DNA of 64,000 nt from Deinococcus apachensis DSM 19763 (GCF_000381345.1 NZ_KB906402.1:145981-209980); one strand, 5' to 3'; shown: positions 1 to 8,419, counted from the first letter of the stretch. The notes: a model not told the origin generated them from the letters alone. Program-made: numbers and translations.

Positions 1-39
1 GGCACCCTTCGTCAACGTTTTATCGATCCATCCAGGGCT

Positions 40-285
40 GTGGCTACCGGGGCAACCTACAGTCTGAACACTTCCCTGGCGGCTCCCGCTCTCCCGCCCG
101 TTCTGTCCCCCTTACAGCAGAAGGTCATGGCGTACGTCGTGGGTCGTAAGGTTACGCTGGGTGACATCGGTAGCGCCGTGAATTGTCCAAGAAGTGATCT
201 GATTGAGGTTCTGGCGTTTCTGGAGAGCCATGACCTGGTGACCTGCAGGTATATCGGGCACCTGCCTATTTTTTCTCAGCGTTGA
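40..285 (+). CDS. Small winged-helix-like protein, 81 aa, hypothetical
   Basis: The frame opens with GTG at 40 and ends at 285. I do not recognise the family. After about 20 small or hydrophobic residues, the rest (roughly residues 25-75) reads like a compact helix-turn-helix: LQQKVMAYVVGRKVTLGDIG followed by a second helix pair with SDLIEVLAFLESHDLV and a short strand. This resembles the winged-helix pattern of small regulators, but no family signature confirms it. It is on the plus strand at the window edge, facing the minus-strand genes that follow. An upstream start outside the window is possible. The function is unknown and the DNA-binding suggestion is inference. Confidence 0.4.
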   Translation: MATGATYSLNTSLAAPALPPVLSPLQQKVMAYVVGRKVTLGDIGSAVNCPRSDLIEVLAFLESHDLVTCRYIGHLPIFSQR

Positions 286-587
286 AGGCTGAGCTTGACT
301 TCCCCGTGCTTTCGCACGTTTTCTCGTGTGGAACGGGAAGAACTACTTTCTTCAACTTTTCACGTCTGGGTTGATCAAAATCGTGTCACCCAACATGACG
401 TCGTGACCTGGTGAGCACACTCAAGGGGCCTGGCGCCTCAGCATGTGGAGTTCCTACTGGCTCGCCCCCATGAACGCCACGTTGAAGCCAGTACGCCGCG
501 TCATCAGGGTCGGAAGTCAGTCACGAGGACAGAAGGTAAACGAAAGTGGCCCCCTTCCTGACGATGAAGCGCCTCCCCTGGCCCACC
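286..587. other. Intergenic, no gene seen
   Basis: About 300 bases between a plus-strand and a minus-strand small gene. I see no convincing coding frame, RNA gene or clean terminator hairpin. The first 130 bases are lower in GC than the surroundings, which fits an old 3' untranslated region or decayed DNA. Confidence 0.4.
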
Positions 588-818
588 TTAGGGGTACAGA
601 TCGAACCCACTGGCGTTGAGCAGCTGCTCGAGGCGCTGCTTGGCCAATTGCATCTCCGCCGTGGTGGGCGCCTCGAAGTACACCTTGGTGGGACGACCCG
701 GGCGGCTGCGGGCCAGGTTCCAGGTGACTTCCGAAGGCACTTCGTCGAATTGTCGGAGCGCCGCCTTGATGGCCTTTTCGGGAATACCGGCATGAATCGC
801 CATGTCGTCTTTGATCAC
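588..818 (-). CDS. Hypothetical protein, 76 aa
   Basis: A minus-strand frame starting with GTG (VIKDDMAIHAGIP) and ending at 588. The alternative ATG five codons later (803) is equally possible, since neither has a strong ribosome binding site. The protein has helical segments (EKAIKAALRQF and TTAEMQLAKQRLEQLLNASG) around a basic strand-rich middle (VTWNLARSRPGRPTKVYF). This could be a small phage or regulatory protein, but I do not recognise the family. The open frame continues far upstream, but its composition there is proline- and arginine-rich noise antisense to the next gene, so the short form is preferred. Confidence 0.4.
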   Translation of the reverse strand: MIKDDMAIHAGIPEKAIKAALRQFDEVPSEVTWNLARSRPGRPTKVYFEAPTTAEMQLAKQRLEQLLNASGFDLYP

Positions 819-888
819 GCCCCACCGTAGCAAGAAAGGTTCAGCGCAAAAGGCTTCAGAGGATGGATGGTGCCCCTGAGGAATGGTC

Positions 889-1137
889 CTATCCTGTCCC
901 CACGAACTCCCCGTCGAGCCAGTAGGCCGCGTCCTCCCCGTCGCCGCCCTGCCATGCCAGCCGCTCCTGCCACAGGTGCAGGGCCTCGGCGCGCGCCTCC
1001 CCGTGGCAGCCCAGGTAGTCGGCCAAGACATTGCGTTCGGCGGGCGCAAGCCCGGAGGAAGGGCCGCCCCGGTCTTCCTGATAGGCGTCGTCGAGCAGGT
1101 CCACGAGTTCGGCGGGAGTGAGATCGGCGGGGCGCAT
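889..1137 (-). CDS. Hypothetical acidic protein, 82 aa
   Basis: Starts at ATG 1137 (MRPADLTPAELVDLLDDAYQ) and ends at 889. It resembles the small TIGR02996-type proteins in general form: a helix with ELVDLLDDAY, a second with LAPAERNVLADYLGCHGEARAE, then ALHLWQERLAW. The C-terminus is acidic and rich in Gly and Asp. The function is unknown. It is followed on the same strand by another small hypothetical gene after a 70-base gap. An in-frame extension to 1197 exists, but the added residues are Arg-rich and not protein-like. Confidence 0.5.
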   Translation of the reverse strand: MRPADLTPAELVDLLDDAYQEDRGGPSSGLAPAERNVLADYLGCHGEARAEALHLWQERLAWQGGDGEDAAYWLDGEFVGTG

Positions 1138-1199
1138 GGGGGGAGGGTAGCGTGCCCTCCGCTGACCATCAGGCGTTGACCTCCTGGGCAGCAGCACCC

Positions 1200-1850
1200 T
1201 CAGGTCGCGTGTTCACCGCCCGGCTTGCTGTGCCGACCATGTGACCGGACTGGGAAGCGACGCAGCGCGACGGCAAGGACGGCCACCGGGACGAAGGTGG
1301 TGACAGCCAGCAGCCGCTGCATCAACCCGGGATACGTCTGCGTTGGGCCGGGGTACAACCCGGTGAACATTGCGAAGAGCACCAGGTAGCCCGCGAGGTT
1401 GATCAGCAGGTACACCCGAACCCCACGTGAGAGCAGCCTCCACGTGGCGAGGGGGAGCAGCACCGGGAGGATGAGCGAGGCGACGGTGAATGGATTGCGG
1501 CCATGCAGGGGGTCCGGCAGAGGGTGCAGCCAGGCCCAGAAGTTCATCGCGCCTGTCAAGGCCAGGGCGAGCGTGACCAACGCCACCAGCACCACCGGGA
1601 CCCGGCGGGACAACTGCAGCGCGAACCAGGCGGCGGTCACGATGGTCACCAGGGCGCCGAGCAGGGCTCCCGTGTTGGCGATGCCGGGCACGTTGGAGTG
1701 GTCTGAGCCCAGGTCACTCGCGGTCGTTCGAAGGAAATCAAAGCCTGGGAAGGAGGGGGCGGCGAGCACCTGTGAGCCGAAGTACAGGACGGGAACCAGG
1801 AGCCCGGCCACCCACAGGAGGGGCAGCGGACGGACATGGGCTGCTGTCAT
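1200..1850 (-). CDS. DUF998-type integral membrane protein, 216 aa
   Basis: A polytopic membrane protein with about six hydrophobic segments: residues 8-28, 55-75, 82-102, 120-140, 148-168 and 180-200. The FDFLRTTASDLGSDHSN loop after the first helix is typical of the DUF998 family, whose function is not established. I chose ATG 1850 because a -10 element TACAGT (minus strand, 1861-1856) lies five bases upstream, giving a leaderless start. A longer form from a TTG at 1865 would overlap that promoter. The C-terminal tail is basic and probably cytoplasmic. Confidence 0.7.
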   Translation of the reverse strand: MTAAHVRPLPLLWVAGLLVPVLYFGSQVLAAPSFPGFDFLRTTASDLGSDHSNVPGIANTGALLGALVTIVTAAWFALQLSRRVPVVLVALVTLALALTGAMNFWAWLHPLPDPLHGRNPFTVASLILPVLLPLATWRLLSRGVRVYLLINLAGYLVLFAMFTGLYPGPTQTYPGLMQRLLAVTTFVPVAVLAVALRRFPVRSHGRHSKPGGEHAT

Positions 1851-1921
1851 GGTCGACTGTAACATGCCCTGCTCGCCTTACTGGACGCGTATTGACCGTC
1901 CGTGGGACACCAGGGCCCTGC

Positions 1922-2437
1922 TCAGGAGCGCGCTGATCCGGGCGGCGAGGATACCGAAACGCTGAGGATGCGTGGTGGACAGCTCTCCAGCGCCGCGGTG
2001 CGGGCCGCACCCGGATGGCCTCCCAGCCGGGCGTCGAGATCCCGGTTCAGCAGCAGGGCGGGCATGCGGTCATGCACCTCGGCCAGGTCCGGTGTCGGGG
2101 GGCGGGTCACGATGGTGCAGGACTCCAGCGCCCCCTGCAATGTTTCGAGCTGATTCCACAGCCCAGCGACGAGCAACGGCAGCCCGTCCCGTCGGGCGAT
2201 CCGCACGCGCGTCTTCACGCCATCCCGCATCGGCCATTCCCAGAACCCGGCGAGGGGGATGACGCAGCGCCGGGTTCTGAACGCGTCTCGAAACATGGGC
2301 TTGTCCTCGACGCTCTCGATGCGGGCGTTGAATGTGGCGTACCGCCTGGCCTGCTTCAGACTCATGCCGCTCGGCACCAGACCCCAGCGGCCGGAGGAGG
2401 CCTCATAGCCTTCTTGGTGGCGCCGCACGAACCGCAA
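1922..2437 (-). pseudogene. SRAP (YedK/HMCES-type) gene, 5' end missing
   Basis: This is the SRAP domain of the SOS-associated peptidase/abasic-site crosslinking family. Recognisable blocks in order are GRWGLVPSG, ATFNARIESVEDKPMFRDAF, RRCVIPLAGFWEW, LLVAGLWNQ, CTIVTRPPTPDLAEVHDRMP. The catalytic cysteine, residue 2 of the family (start MCGR), and the first strands are absent. Homology seems to start just upstream at the frame EIRPTDP (about 2460-2440), exactly where the portal gene ends. The only start is a TTG at 2437. Without Cys2 the protein cannot form the DNA-protein crosslink. It is most likely the 3' half left by a deletion joining it to prophage DNA. Confidence 0.75.
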
Positions 2438-2456
2438 GGGGTCGGTGGGCCGGATC

Positions 2457-3683
2457 TCAGATGCGGGTGATGTACACGGTGTACAGCCGCCCGGGCCAGC
2501 GGCGGGCGAGTTCAGTCCGTCCCAGGCGGTCGAGGTAGCTGCGGACGGTGGCCTGTCGCAGTTGCCCGAGGCGCACGGCGGGGAGGCTCATGTTGTCGGC
2601 GGCCGTGCGGGTGACCTCGCCGCCCTCCCCCAGCCAGTGTTCGGGCAGACCGCCCAGACACAGGCCGACGAGGCGCAGGAACACGCCCATGTCCTCCTTC
2701 GCGTCGGACGCGCCGCTCGCGGGCTTCGGGAACTCCAGCTTCTCGGTCACCCCGTCGTAGCGGTTGCCCTCCTTGTCCACGTGGCCGGGCTTCGTGATGA
2801 GGGGGATGACCGCGCCCTTGGAGGGGATGAACCGGAAGGCGGCGGCCTTCGCGCGCCACTTCGCCTCCCCGCCGTCCGGCTCACTGGGGTTGAGCATCGC
2901 GGTGTAGATGCCGATGATGCGCTGCTGCACCTCGTGGATGTTCAGGCGGTGGTTGGCGAGCTGAATGTACGCCATCGCCGCGTCCACCGCGCCGGATGCG
3001 AAAGGCAACCCCCGGGGGTCGTTCCAGAGGGCGCCCTCGGCCGTCCACACGAACTGCCCGCGCTCCCAGGTGCGTTCCCGCACGCCCTGGCGCAGGTAGA
3101 GGGCGGTCACCATGTCGGCGGCCGTGGTGCCCAGGGCGGTGTCGGACTCCACGCGCACTCCGGATTCCAGGTCGAGGAAGGCGATGCGGGCGGGGGCGTC
3201 CGGGCCGGGGTTGGCGTCACCCTGCGGGAACACCGTGGCGTTCTCGCCGTCGAGGAAGACCTCGGTAAGCCAGCGCTCGCTCATCAGCGTGCCGAGGTTG
3301 TTCGCCTGCCAGAACTCCTCCAGGCCGAGGCGGGCAGTCTTGTCCTGCACCTCGCCGTACGTGAAGGCGTCCCCGATCAGGAAGGAGGTGGCGATGCGGA
3401 GGGCGGCCTGAAAGAGCGGGTTGAGGAAGTACATGCTGGGGCAGCGCAGCCGTTCGGCGTCCCGGTTCATCCCGTAGCGCCCGGTGCGGAGGGGTCGCCC
3501 GGCCCCGTCAGCGTACGTCCAGCCGCCGCGCAGGCCGGGGGCGGTGCTCCCGGTGGCGTCGAGAATGGTGGGGTTGGCGGGGAGGGAGGCGCCGCGGAGC
3601 TGGGCGGTGGCGGGGGTACTGTCCTCGCGGGGACTGCTGACCGGTTGCCCGTCAGGGCCAAGAATATAGGTCGTTGTACTCAT
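2457..3683 (-). CDS. Phage portal protein, probably 3' truncated, 408 aa
   Basis: Begins at ATG 3683 (MSTTTYILGPDGQPVSSP). The body has portal-like features: YFLNPLFQAALRIATSF, a central strand-rich region with SERWLTEVFLDGENATVFP, then LANHRLNIHEVQQR, and a hydrophobic tunnel-loop-like stretch DMGVFLRLVGLCLGGLPEHWLGEGGE. Family members usually continue for dozens of residues after the last helix. Here the gene stops soon after LGRTELARRWPG, exactly at the join with the SRAP fragment. In the present sequence the frame runs straight in from the terminase with no stop, giving a 929-residue fusion frame (see terminase entry). The natural arrangement would be a 32-base overlap of the terminase end with the portal start. 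Confidence 0.7.
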   Translation of the reverse strand: MSTTTYILGPDGQPVSSPREDSTPATAQLRGASLPANPTILDATGSTAPGLRGGWTYADGAGRPLRTGRYGMNRDAERLRCPSMYFLNPLFQAALRIATSFLIGDAFTYGEVQDKTARLGLEEFWQANNLGTLMSERWLTEVFLDGENATVFPQGDANPGPDAPARIAFLDLESGVRVESDTALGTTAADMVTALYLRQGVRERTWERGQFVWTAEGALWNDPRGLPFASGAVDAAMAYIQLANHRLNIHEVQQRIIGIYTAMLNPSEPDGGEAKWRAKAAAFRFIPSKGAVIPLITKPGHVDKEGNRYDGVTEKLEFPKPASGASDAKEDMGVFLRLVGLCLGGLPEHWLGEGGEVTRTAADNMSLPAVRLGQLRQATVRSYLDRLGRTELARRWPGRLYTVYITRI

Positions 3684-5246
3684 CCCCTTCCGCGTTCGGG
3701 CCGGACTGCACCGTGAGGCTGGCCGCAGCCTCCGCTGCACGGTCCTGGCGGTCCTGGACGGGCGGGTCATAAATGCCCAGCCGAGGGCGTCCCAGCGGTC
3801 GCTGGACCTCCCGAGATGCTTCTTGATGTCTTCCTTGCGCTCGACCTTCGCGCGGCCCTGCGTGTCGAAGGAGTACTTCACGGCGACGGCCTCGCCTTCC
3901 ATCTTCCCGTCCGGGGGGAGCTGCCCGCCCTCCTTGAGCCAGTCGCGGGAGGCGAACCAGATCTGCGCGCGGAGGTTGCTGTACCCCTCGGTGGTGGCGG
4001 GCACGCCGACGGTGACGGGAATGACGACGATGCCCAGGGCCGCCGCGCGCTCGCTGTGCCGGAGGTGGTCGGTGACGCCGCCACCGTTGCCAGTGTCATC
4101 GATCTTGACGTGGACAGGGCCCTCGGAGACGGGGTAGTCGAGCGTTTCCCGTAGTTCCTGCACGAGGTCCATGACGTGTCCGGCCACCTCGACGTTGTCC
4201 TGCTTCGCGTGAACGCGGGGCGGCAGCGCCCGCTTGCGTGCCCGGAGGATGGGCTGCAAGACCGTGCTGTCATCCCCGAAACGGGCGACGTCCACACCCA
4301 GGTCGAAGGCCCCGGTGATGGGCGCGTCGTCCGCGTCGTACCGCAGCCGGGCAGCCTCCACCAGGGTGAGACCGATGACGGTGTTCTCGGACTGCGTCGG
4401 GAAGTTGCCCCGGACACGCACCTGATAGAGCGGGGAGTCCTCCCCCCACTCCTGGCGTTTCTCCATCACCCAGTCCCGCGTGGCGAGGCCGGGAATCAGG
4501 ATCTCGCCGGAGATGACGTTCGGCGTGTCCTCGGAGGAGATGTGGATGGTCTCCCGGAGGTGGCGCTTGGTGGTGAACGCGTCGTAGAAGGTGCCGCTGA
4601 CCTGGGTGGGGTTGCTGATGAGGAAGAGACTGGCGCCGCTCGCCATGTTCCCCTCGATGGCTTCGAACAGCGCTTCATCCACGCCGGACGCCTCGTCAAT
4701 GATGAACAGCAGGTCCACGCCGGACACCCCGGCGATCTTTTCCGGTTCGTTCGTGGCGAACCCGAGGACCTCGCTGTCCCGGTAGTGGAAGCCGGTGCCG
4801 GGGTCCACTAAGAGGTCGCCGGGAAGCCAGGCGGCGCGGCGGCGGGCCGTGAGTTCCTTCCAGATGATGATCTTTACCTGGCGGGCGGTGGGCGCGCTCA
4901 GGACGGTGCGGCTGCCCTCCTGGCACAGGCAGCGCCACAGGGCGATCACAGCCGCCGTGGTGGACTTTGAGACCTTGTGACCCGAGCGGACGGCGACCTT
5001 GCGCTTGTCCCGGACGGCCAGGAGGATGTGCTCCATCGCGGCCCAGACCGTCAGGCCGAGCACGTCCCGGGCGAAGCCGACTGGGTCATCCCGGTACCGG
5101 GCGAAGGGGTTCTCGTCGGCCCGGGGCGAGGGCTTGGGGGCGGTCTCGGTCAGGCCGCGCTCCAGGCCCCGGAGGAGCGGGGACGCCAGAATGGGCTCAG
5201 TAGCGAACGGTGGCCCAGTGTCTTGTAAGAGCGCGTCCAAGTTCAC
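3652..5246 (-). CDS. Phage terminase large subunit (TerL) with apparent one-base frameshift
   Basis: TerL is the ATPase-nuclease that packages phage DNA through the portal. Visible motifs: Walker-A-like SGHKVSKST (residues 88-96), Walker B LLFIIDEAS (179-187), coupling motif LISNPT (209-214). RNase-H-like nuclease acidic residues are D319 (GVDVARFGDD), D383/D384 (KIDDTGNGGG) and D486 (SSDRWDAL). After residue 489 the frame becomes Arg/Ser-rich and reads into the portal. Adding one C to the CC at 3781-3782 (plus strand) restores DALGLGIYDPPVQDRQ and an acidic tail ending in YNDLYSWP, with TGA at 3652. The repaired gene encodes 531 residues. It overlaps the 3' end of the TerS remnant. Confidence 0.8.
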
Positions 5247-5967
5247 GACGCAGGGCCGCTGGCTCGAAGGTCTGGAGGACTGCGTCGTCGGGGATCACCT
5301 CCTTCAGGGCGAGCTCGGCCTTGAAGCCGAGCTCGCTCAGCACGCGGTCCATGTCCGCGAGGCTGATGCTGCGCTCGCCCTCCCGCTTCTGGATGCGCTC
5401 GACCATCCCGCCGATCTTGTCGAGCAGGCCGACGGCGCTGGCGAGGTCGGGGAGCTGGCGCGGCTTGTTCTCGAAAGCCTCGGGGATGGGGTGGGGGGCG
5501 GGGGCGGCCCCTCTCCGGCTCGCTGTGGCCCTGCTGGACCGCTTCCAGGTAGGTCGCCAGCCGCTCACGTCAGAGCTTGACCTCCTCCTGGTAGCTGCGG
5601 GTGTGGCTGGCGTGCCAGGCAATGATGGCGTCGGTGAGGTGGCTGTGGCGCTCCACGTAGTCCTGCAGGAGGGCGCGCATCAGGGCGAGGTCGTGGAGCA
5701 GGTTCAGGGGTCCGGGTCCGCCTGCTGCTGCGCGATGGCTTGCTTCAGGGTGGGGGAAGCGTTGACGGCCGCGTAGCGGGCGCTGGGCTTCTGGCCGACG
5801 CCGCCGTGGAGCTTGCAGCGGCCCTCCCCGGGGTGATTGTTGCCCCAACCTGCCGGGCGGTTGCAGGGTTTGCCGCTGCGGTTCTCGGCGCCGCAGGTCG
5901 GGAGCTTGGCGCCCTCGGCGCGGGTGGTGGGTTTCTGGCCGGGCTTGCGGCGGGGTGTCCCGGTCAT
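5197..5967 (-). pseudogene. Small terminase subunit (TerS-like), frame-broken
   Basis: Three pieces in alternating frames read as one 256-residue protein. Piece 1 (5967-5704) has a Cys-His motif PTCGAENRSGKPCNRPAG...RCKLHGGVG, typical of the N-terminus of many phage TerS proteins. Piece 2 (from about 5704) is LNLLHDLALMRALLQDYVER and continues through an in-frame TGA at 5570-5572 as RERLATYLEAVQQGHSEPERG. Piece 3 (to 5197) is helical, LLDKIGGMVERIQKREGERS. One added G in the G run at 5707-5710 and one removed C at 5508-5511 (plus strand) join the three. The TGA would still remain. It lies immediately upstream of terL, the usual order. TerS binds the packaging site and stimulates TerL. Confidence 0.6.
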
Positions 5968-6043
5968 GGGGTAGCCCGCGACGTGTCCCTGTCATGGGGT
6001 AGATGAGGCATGTCGCGGCTCACTTCCTTGGAACGTTTTAAGG

Positions 6044-6283
6044 ATGGATGAATCAGTCATCGTTGCAGAAGCCCTGGAGGAAGGGCGCAAGTCCGCAGCC
6101 GAGTACGCCGAGAAAGGTAATGCCCTGAATTGGGTTGTGCAAATGGGTTTGGGACGAGCGGTTGACGTGTTCAACCACGCAGATCCCTGGACTGAGAAGT
6201 ACCAGAGTGAGTTGGCGACACTCGAAGAGGAACCACGAGCCACCTGCAGGCATCTCCCCGAGAAGGGCAACTTGAAGCCATAG
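6044..6283 (+). CDS. Hypothetical protein, 79 aa
   Basis: Starts at ATG 6044 (MDESVIVAEALEEGRKSAAE) and ends at 6283. It is mostly acidic and alpha-helical with a Trp-containing middle (NALNWVVQMGLGRAVDVF) and a basic C-terminus. The codon third positions are less GC-rich than in neighbouring core genes, which suggests acquired DNA. It is convergent with the ParB-like fragment that follows. I do not recognise the family. A short phage accessory protein is one possibility. Confidence 0.45.
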   Translation: MDESVIVAEALEEGRKSAAEYAEKGNALNWVVQMGLGRAVDVFNHADPWTEKYQSELATLEEEPRATCRHLPEKGNLKP

Positions 6284-6290
6284 CTCTATT

Positions 6291-6530
6291 TCAAGTCTTC
6301 CCCTGGATGTTTGTCGCCACGAAAAAAGCCCCACGCTCGGTCATCTCGCCCTGGTCGTTGAGGCGGGTGACTTCTTCTTTCTCCATGCCGCATCGGGCCA
6401 TCACCCGTTCGACCGTTAGGCCCTCCTCGTCGATCAGGCGGCGCATGATAGTCACCATGGGCAGGACGCCGTGCTCGCCCCTGGCCCAGTTGTGCCGGAT
6501 GGTGCTGAGCCTCTGGTCTCGGGGCAGCAC
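6291..6530 (-). pseudogene. ParB-like protein, C-terminal fragment, 79 aa
   Basis: The segment TIRHNWARGEHGVLPMVTIM...LTVERVMARCGMEKEEVTRL resembles the region after the ParB/Srx nuclease fold in phage ParB-like proteins: an RG(E/Q)H segment, a helix bundle, then a helix-turn-helix with MARCGMEKEEV. The N-terminal ParB domain with its GERR-type box is absent. The frame starts with GTG at 6530, two bases from the stop of the ygiC-like gene at 6533, so the upstream part seems to have been deleted at that point. It is probably non-functional. Confidence 0.5.
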
Positions 6531-6532
6531 AG

Positions 6533-7696
6533 TTACGGCATCACGACGTGGGGCACGAAGGTCGCCCGGTTGTCGGTCACCCGGCCCCGCCCCTCACGGA
6601 TGCCCAGCCCGCATACCTCGTCCCCCGCCACCCACACACCGAGCACGGGATAACGCGGCGTGCCGTCCTCTCCCCCGAACTCGGGCAGAGGCGTGTACGC
6701 CTGCTCGACGAAGAGCAGGTCCCCATAGGCACCGGGCGTCGGCTCTTCCCCGGGCAGGGTGACGTTCTGCCCCTCGCGGGAGTACAACGGCTTGCGGACC
6801 ACGTTCCCCCCCAGGGCGCCGGGCGCGAGCGCGGCGGGCAGCAGCAGGGGATGGTCCGGTTCACGCTGGTGCAGCCACGCCAGCAGGCCCTTGCTGCCGG
6901 TCACCACCTTCCACAGCGGCTCGATGAAGCGGGTCTCGGTGGAGGCAAGGAAGGCCGCGTCCCGGCTTTCCCAGGCAAACTCAAATGGCCACAGCCACAT
7001 CAGGTTCCGGATGCGCAGCCCCAGCAGGTCCACCAAGTGATTCACCTCGGGGCTCGTCCCCACCTCGTCGGCGGTGAGATAGGACCCGCTCACCCCGGCC
7101 TGCTGGGCGAGGTCACGCAGGTAGGTCACCGTGGCGATGTCCTCGTCCACCGGTGCGGAGGAGAAGTGCGCGCTGGTGACGCCGCGCTCTCGGGCGAGGT
7201 GCGCCCACTGCTCCCCCAGCCCCTCGTGGATGGTGTTCCATTGGGACGTGCCTGGAGGAAGCTGGCCCGCGGCGAGGCGGTCCTCCAGCCAGTGCCATTG
7301 GCTGACCGCGGCCTCGATCAGCGAGGTGGGCGTCTGGGCGTTCACCTCCAGCAGCCGGACGCGGCCCGCAGGGTCGTAGGCGAGGTCGAGCCGCATGTAC
7401 AGGGTGGGGTCGTCCCGGTCCCAGGACTCGCGCACCGCCTGGTGGAGGTAGGTGGGGATACCCAGCTCCTCCAGCCGTCCCCAGGCGATGGCGGACCCGG
7501 TGGCGTCCAGCACCAACCGCGTGAGCTCCTGCGCGTCGGCCCGAATGGTCTCGATCTCCCCCGGCGTGAAGGCATAGCAGGCCTCCTCACCCCAGTAGGG
7601 GACGGGGTGCTCGGGGGTCGGGGCGTACCAGGTGAAACCAACGTCTTCGAGACGCCCTTCCCAGTTCGGCCGGGGTGGAAACGTGAGGCGCCGCAT
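6533..7696 (-). CDS. ygiC: Glutathionylspermidine synthase-like ATP-grasp ligase (YgiC family), 387 aa
   Basis: This belongs to the YgiC/YjfC family, which shares the C-terminal ATP-grasp synthetase half of glutathionylspermidine synthase. Diagnostic stretches are YMRLDLAYDPAGRVRLLEVN (residues about 100-120), NLMWLWPFEFAW, a Lys-containing nucleotide loop LWKVVTGSKGLLAWLH, GGNVVRKPLYSREGQN and LLFVEQAYTPLPEF. These contain the family's acidic metal ligands and the LxRKPLxxREGxN signature. The amide product of this subgroup is unknown. ATG 7696 overlaps the stop of the upstream lipoprotein gene (TGATG), so the two are translationally coupled. The same pairing (ygiB-ygiC) occurs in enterobacteria. 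Confidence 0.88.
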   Translation of the reverse strand: MRRLTFPPRPNWEGRLEDVGFTWYAPTPEHPVPYWGEEACYAFTPGEIETIRADAQELTRLVLDATGSAIAWGRLEELGIPTYLHQAVRESWDRDDPTLYMRLDLAYDPAGRVRLLEVNAQTPTSLIEAAVSQWHWLEDRLAAGQLPPGTSQWNTIHEGLGEQWAHLARERGVTSAHFSSAPVDEDIATVTYLRDLAQQAGVSGSYLTADEVGTSPEVNHLVDLLGLRIRNLMWLWPFEFAWESRDAAFLASTETRFIEPLWKVVTGSKGLLAWLHQREPDHPLLLPAALAPGALGGNVVRKPLYSREGQNVTLPGEEPTPGAYGDLLFVEQAYTPLPEFGGEDGTPRYPVLGVWVAGDEVCGLGIREGRGRVTDNRATFVPHVVMP

Positions 7697-8082
7697 CAGC
7701 CGCCGACGCTCCCGCTCGCCCGGCTGCTGGTGGTGAAGCCGCCGCGGCTGATTGAGGGGGCCTTGAAGGTGGAATACCCGCTCTTGCTGGAGGTCAGGCC
7801 GGTGGTCGCCACGCCGCCGGTGGGGGTGTAGCCCACGTAGCGAGTCGTGCCGCCCGCGTTGTAGATGTACGGCCCGAAGTAGAAGAAGCCGCCGCCTGTC
7901 CGGGTGGTCTTCTGGCAGGGGTTTTGCAGGCCCTGGCGGATCTGCTCGCGGTAGGCGGCCTGACACTGGGCGTAGGAGTTGTAGGACGTGCGGCTGTACC
8001 GGCTCAGGTCCTGGTCGTTTCCGCAGGCGGCCAGTAGAGCGGGGAGCGCGGCGAGGAGCGGGAGGTGGATGACCTTGCTCAT
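7696..8082 (-). CDS. YgiB/DUF1190-like lipoprotein, 128 aa
   Basis: Starts at ATG 8082. A signal peptide ends in the lipobox LPALLAACGND, so the mature protein should be lipid-anchored on Cys 20. The following residues (SRYSRTSYNSYAQCQAAYRE) resemble the DUF1190/YgiB pattern of an early paired-Cys domain. The C-terminal half is rich in Gly, Ser, Thr and Tyr and probably disordered. It directly precedes and overlaps the YgiC-like ligase gene by one base. The conserved pairing supports the assignment more than the sequence itself. The function is unknown in all members I know. Confidence 0.7.
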   Translation of the reverse strand: MSKVIHLPLLAALPALLAACGNDQDLSRYSRTSYNSYAQCQAAYREQIRQGLQNPCQKTTRTGGGFFYFGPYIYNAGGTTRYVGYTPTGGVATTGLTSSKSGYSTFKAPSISRGGFTTSSRASGSVGG

Positions 8083-8419
8083 GGTGAATTTTGATACGGG
8101 GGAAGCGGGAGGGGCGTTGCATGAGTAAACGCCCGCCCAAGGAGGTCGGCATCCTGGGAGGGGATGGGGCACCTTTCTTGACAGGTATGGGGCGCCTCGT
8201 CAGGGTCCTTACGCGGGAAGAACCAAGGACTCTGGACTCGTCGGGCCCGTCGGCGTAAAAAACCTCGCCGACGCGGGATGCTCCTTGATGTGGCGCGAGG
8301 TGCAATGTGGGGTGCGAGGGCGGCAGCAAAAAGCCCCACCGCTGGAGTGGGGCGGTGGGTTGTTTCGTTTCGGGCTACAGCGTACGGTCACCTCCTCAAG
8401 GGTGGAAGTACGGTGGGGC
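8083..8419. other. Intergenic region with one minus-strand terminator
   Basis: No coding frame here is convincing. It contains a strong hairpin, GCCCCAC/GTGGGGC with a seven-base loop, at 8333-8353. A run of five A on its plus-strand left side (8328-8332) means it reads as an intrinsic terminator for minus-strand transcription. The promoter of the lipoprotein-ligase pair probably lies nearer 8083-8200. Confidence 0.55.

Noticed and set aside
3770..3790. Programmed ribosomal frameshift at the terminase end
   Set aside because: No slippery heptamer or downstream pseudoknot is apparent; the site is a short G/C run similar to other apparent errors in the window.
2457..5246. A natural terminase-portal fusion protein of 929 residues
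   Set aside because: The linker is low-complexity, and a one-base repair gives a normal terminase end plus an overlapping portal start.
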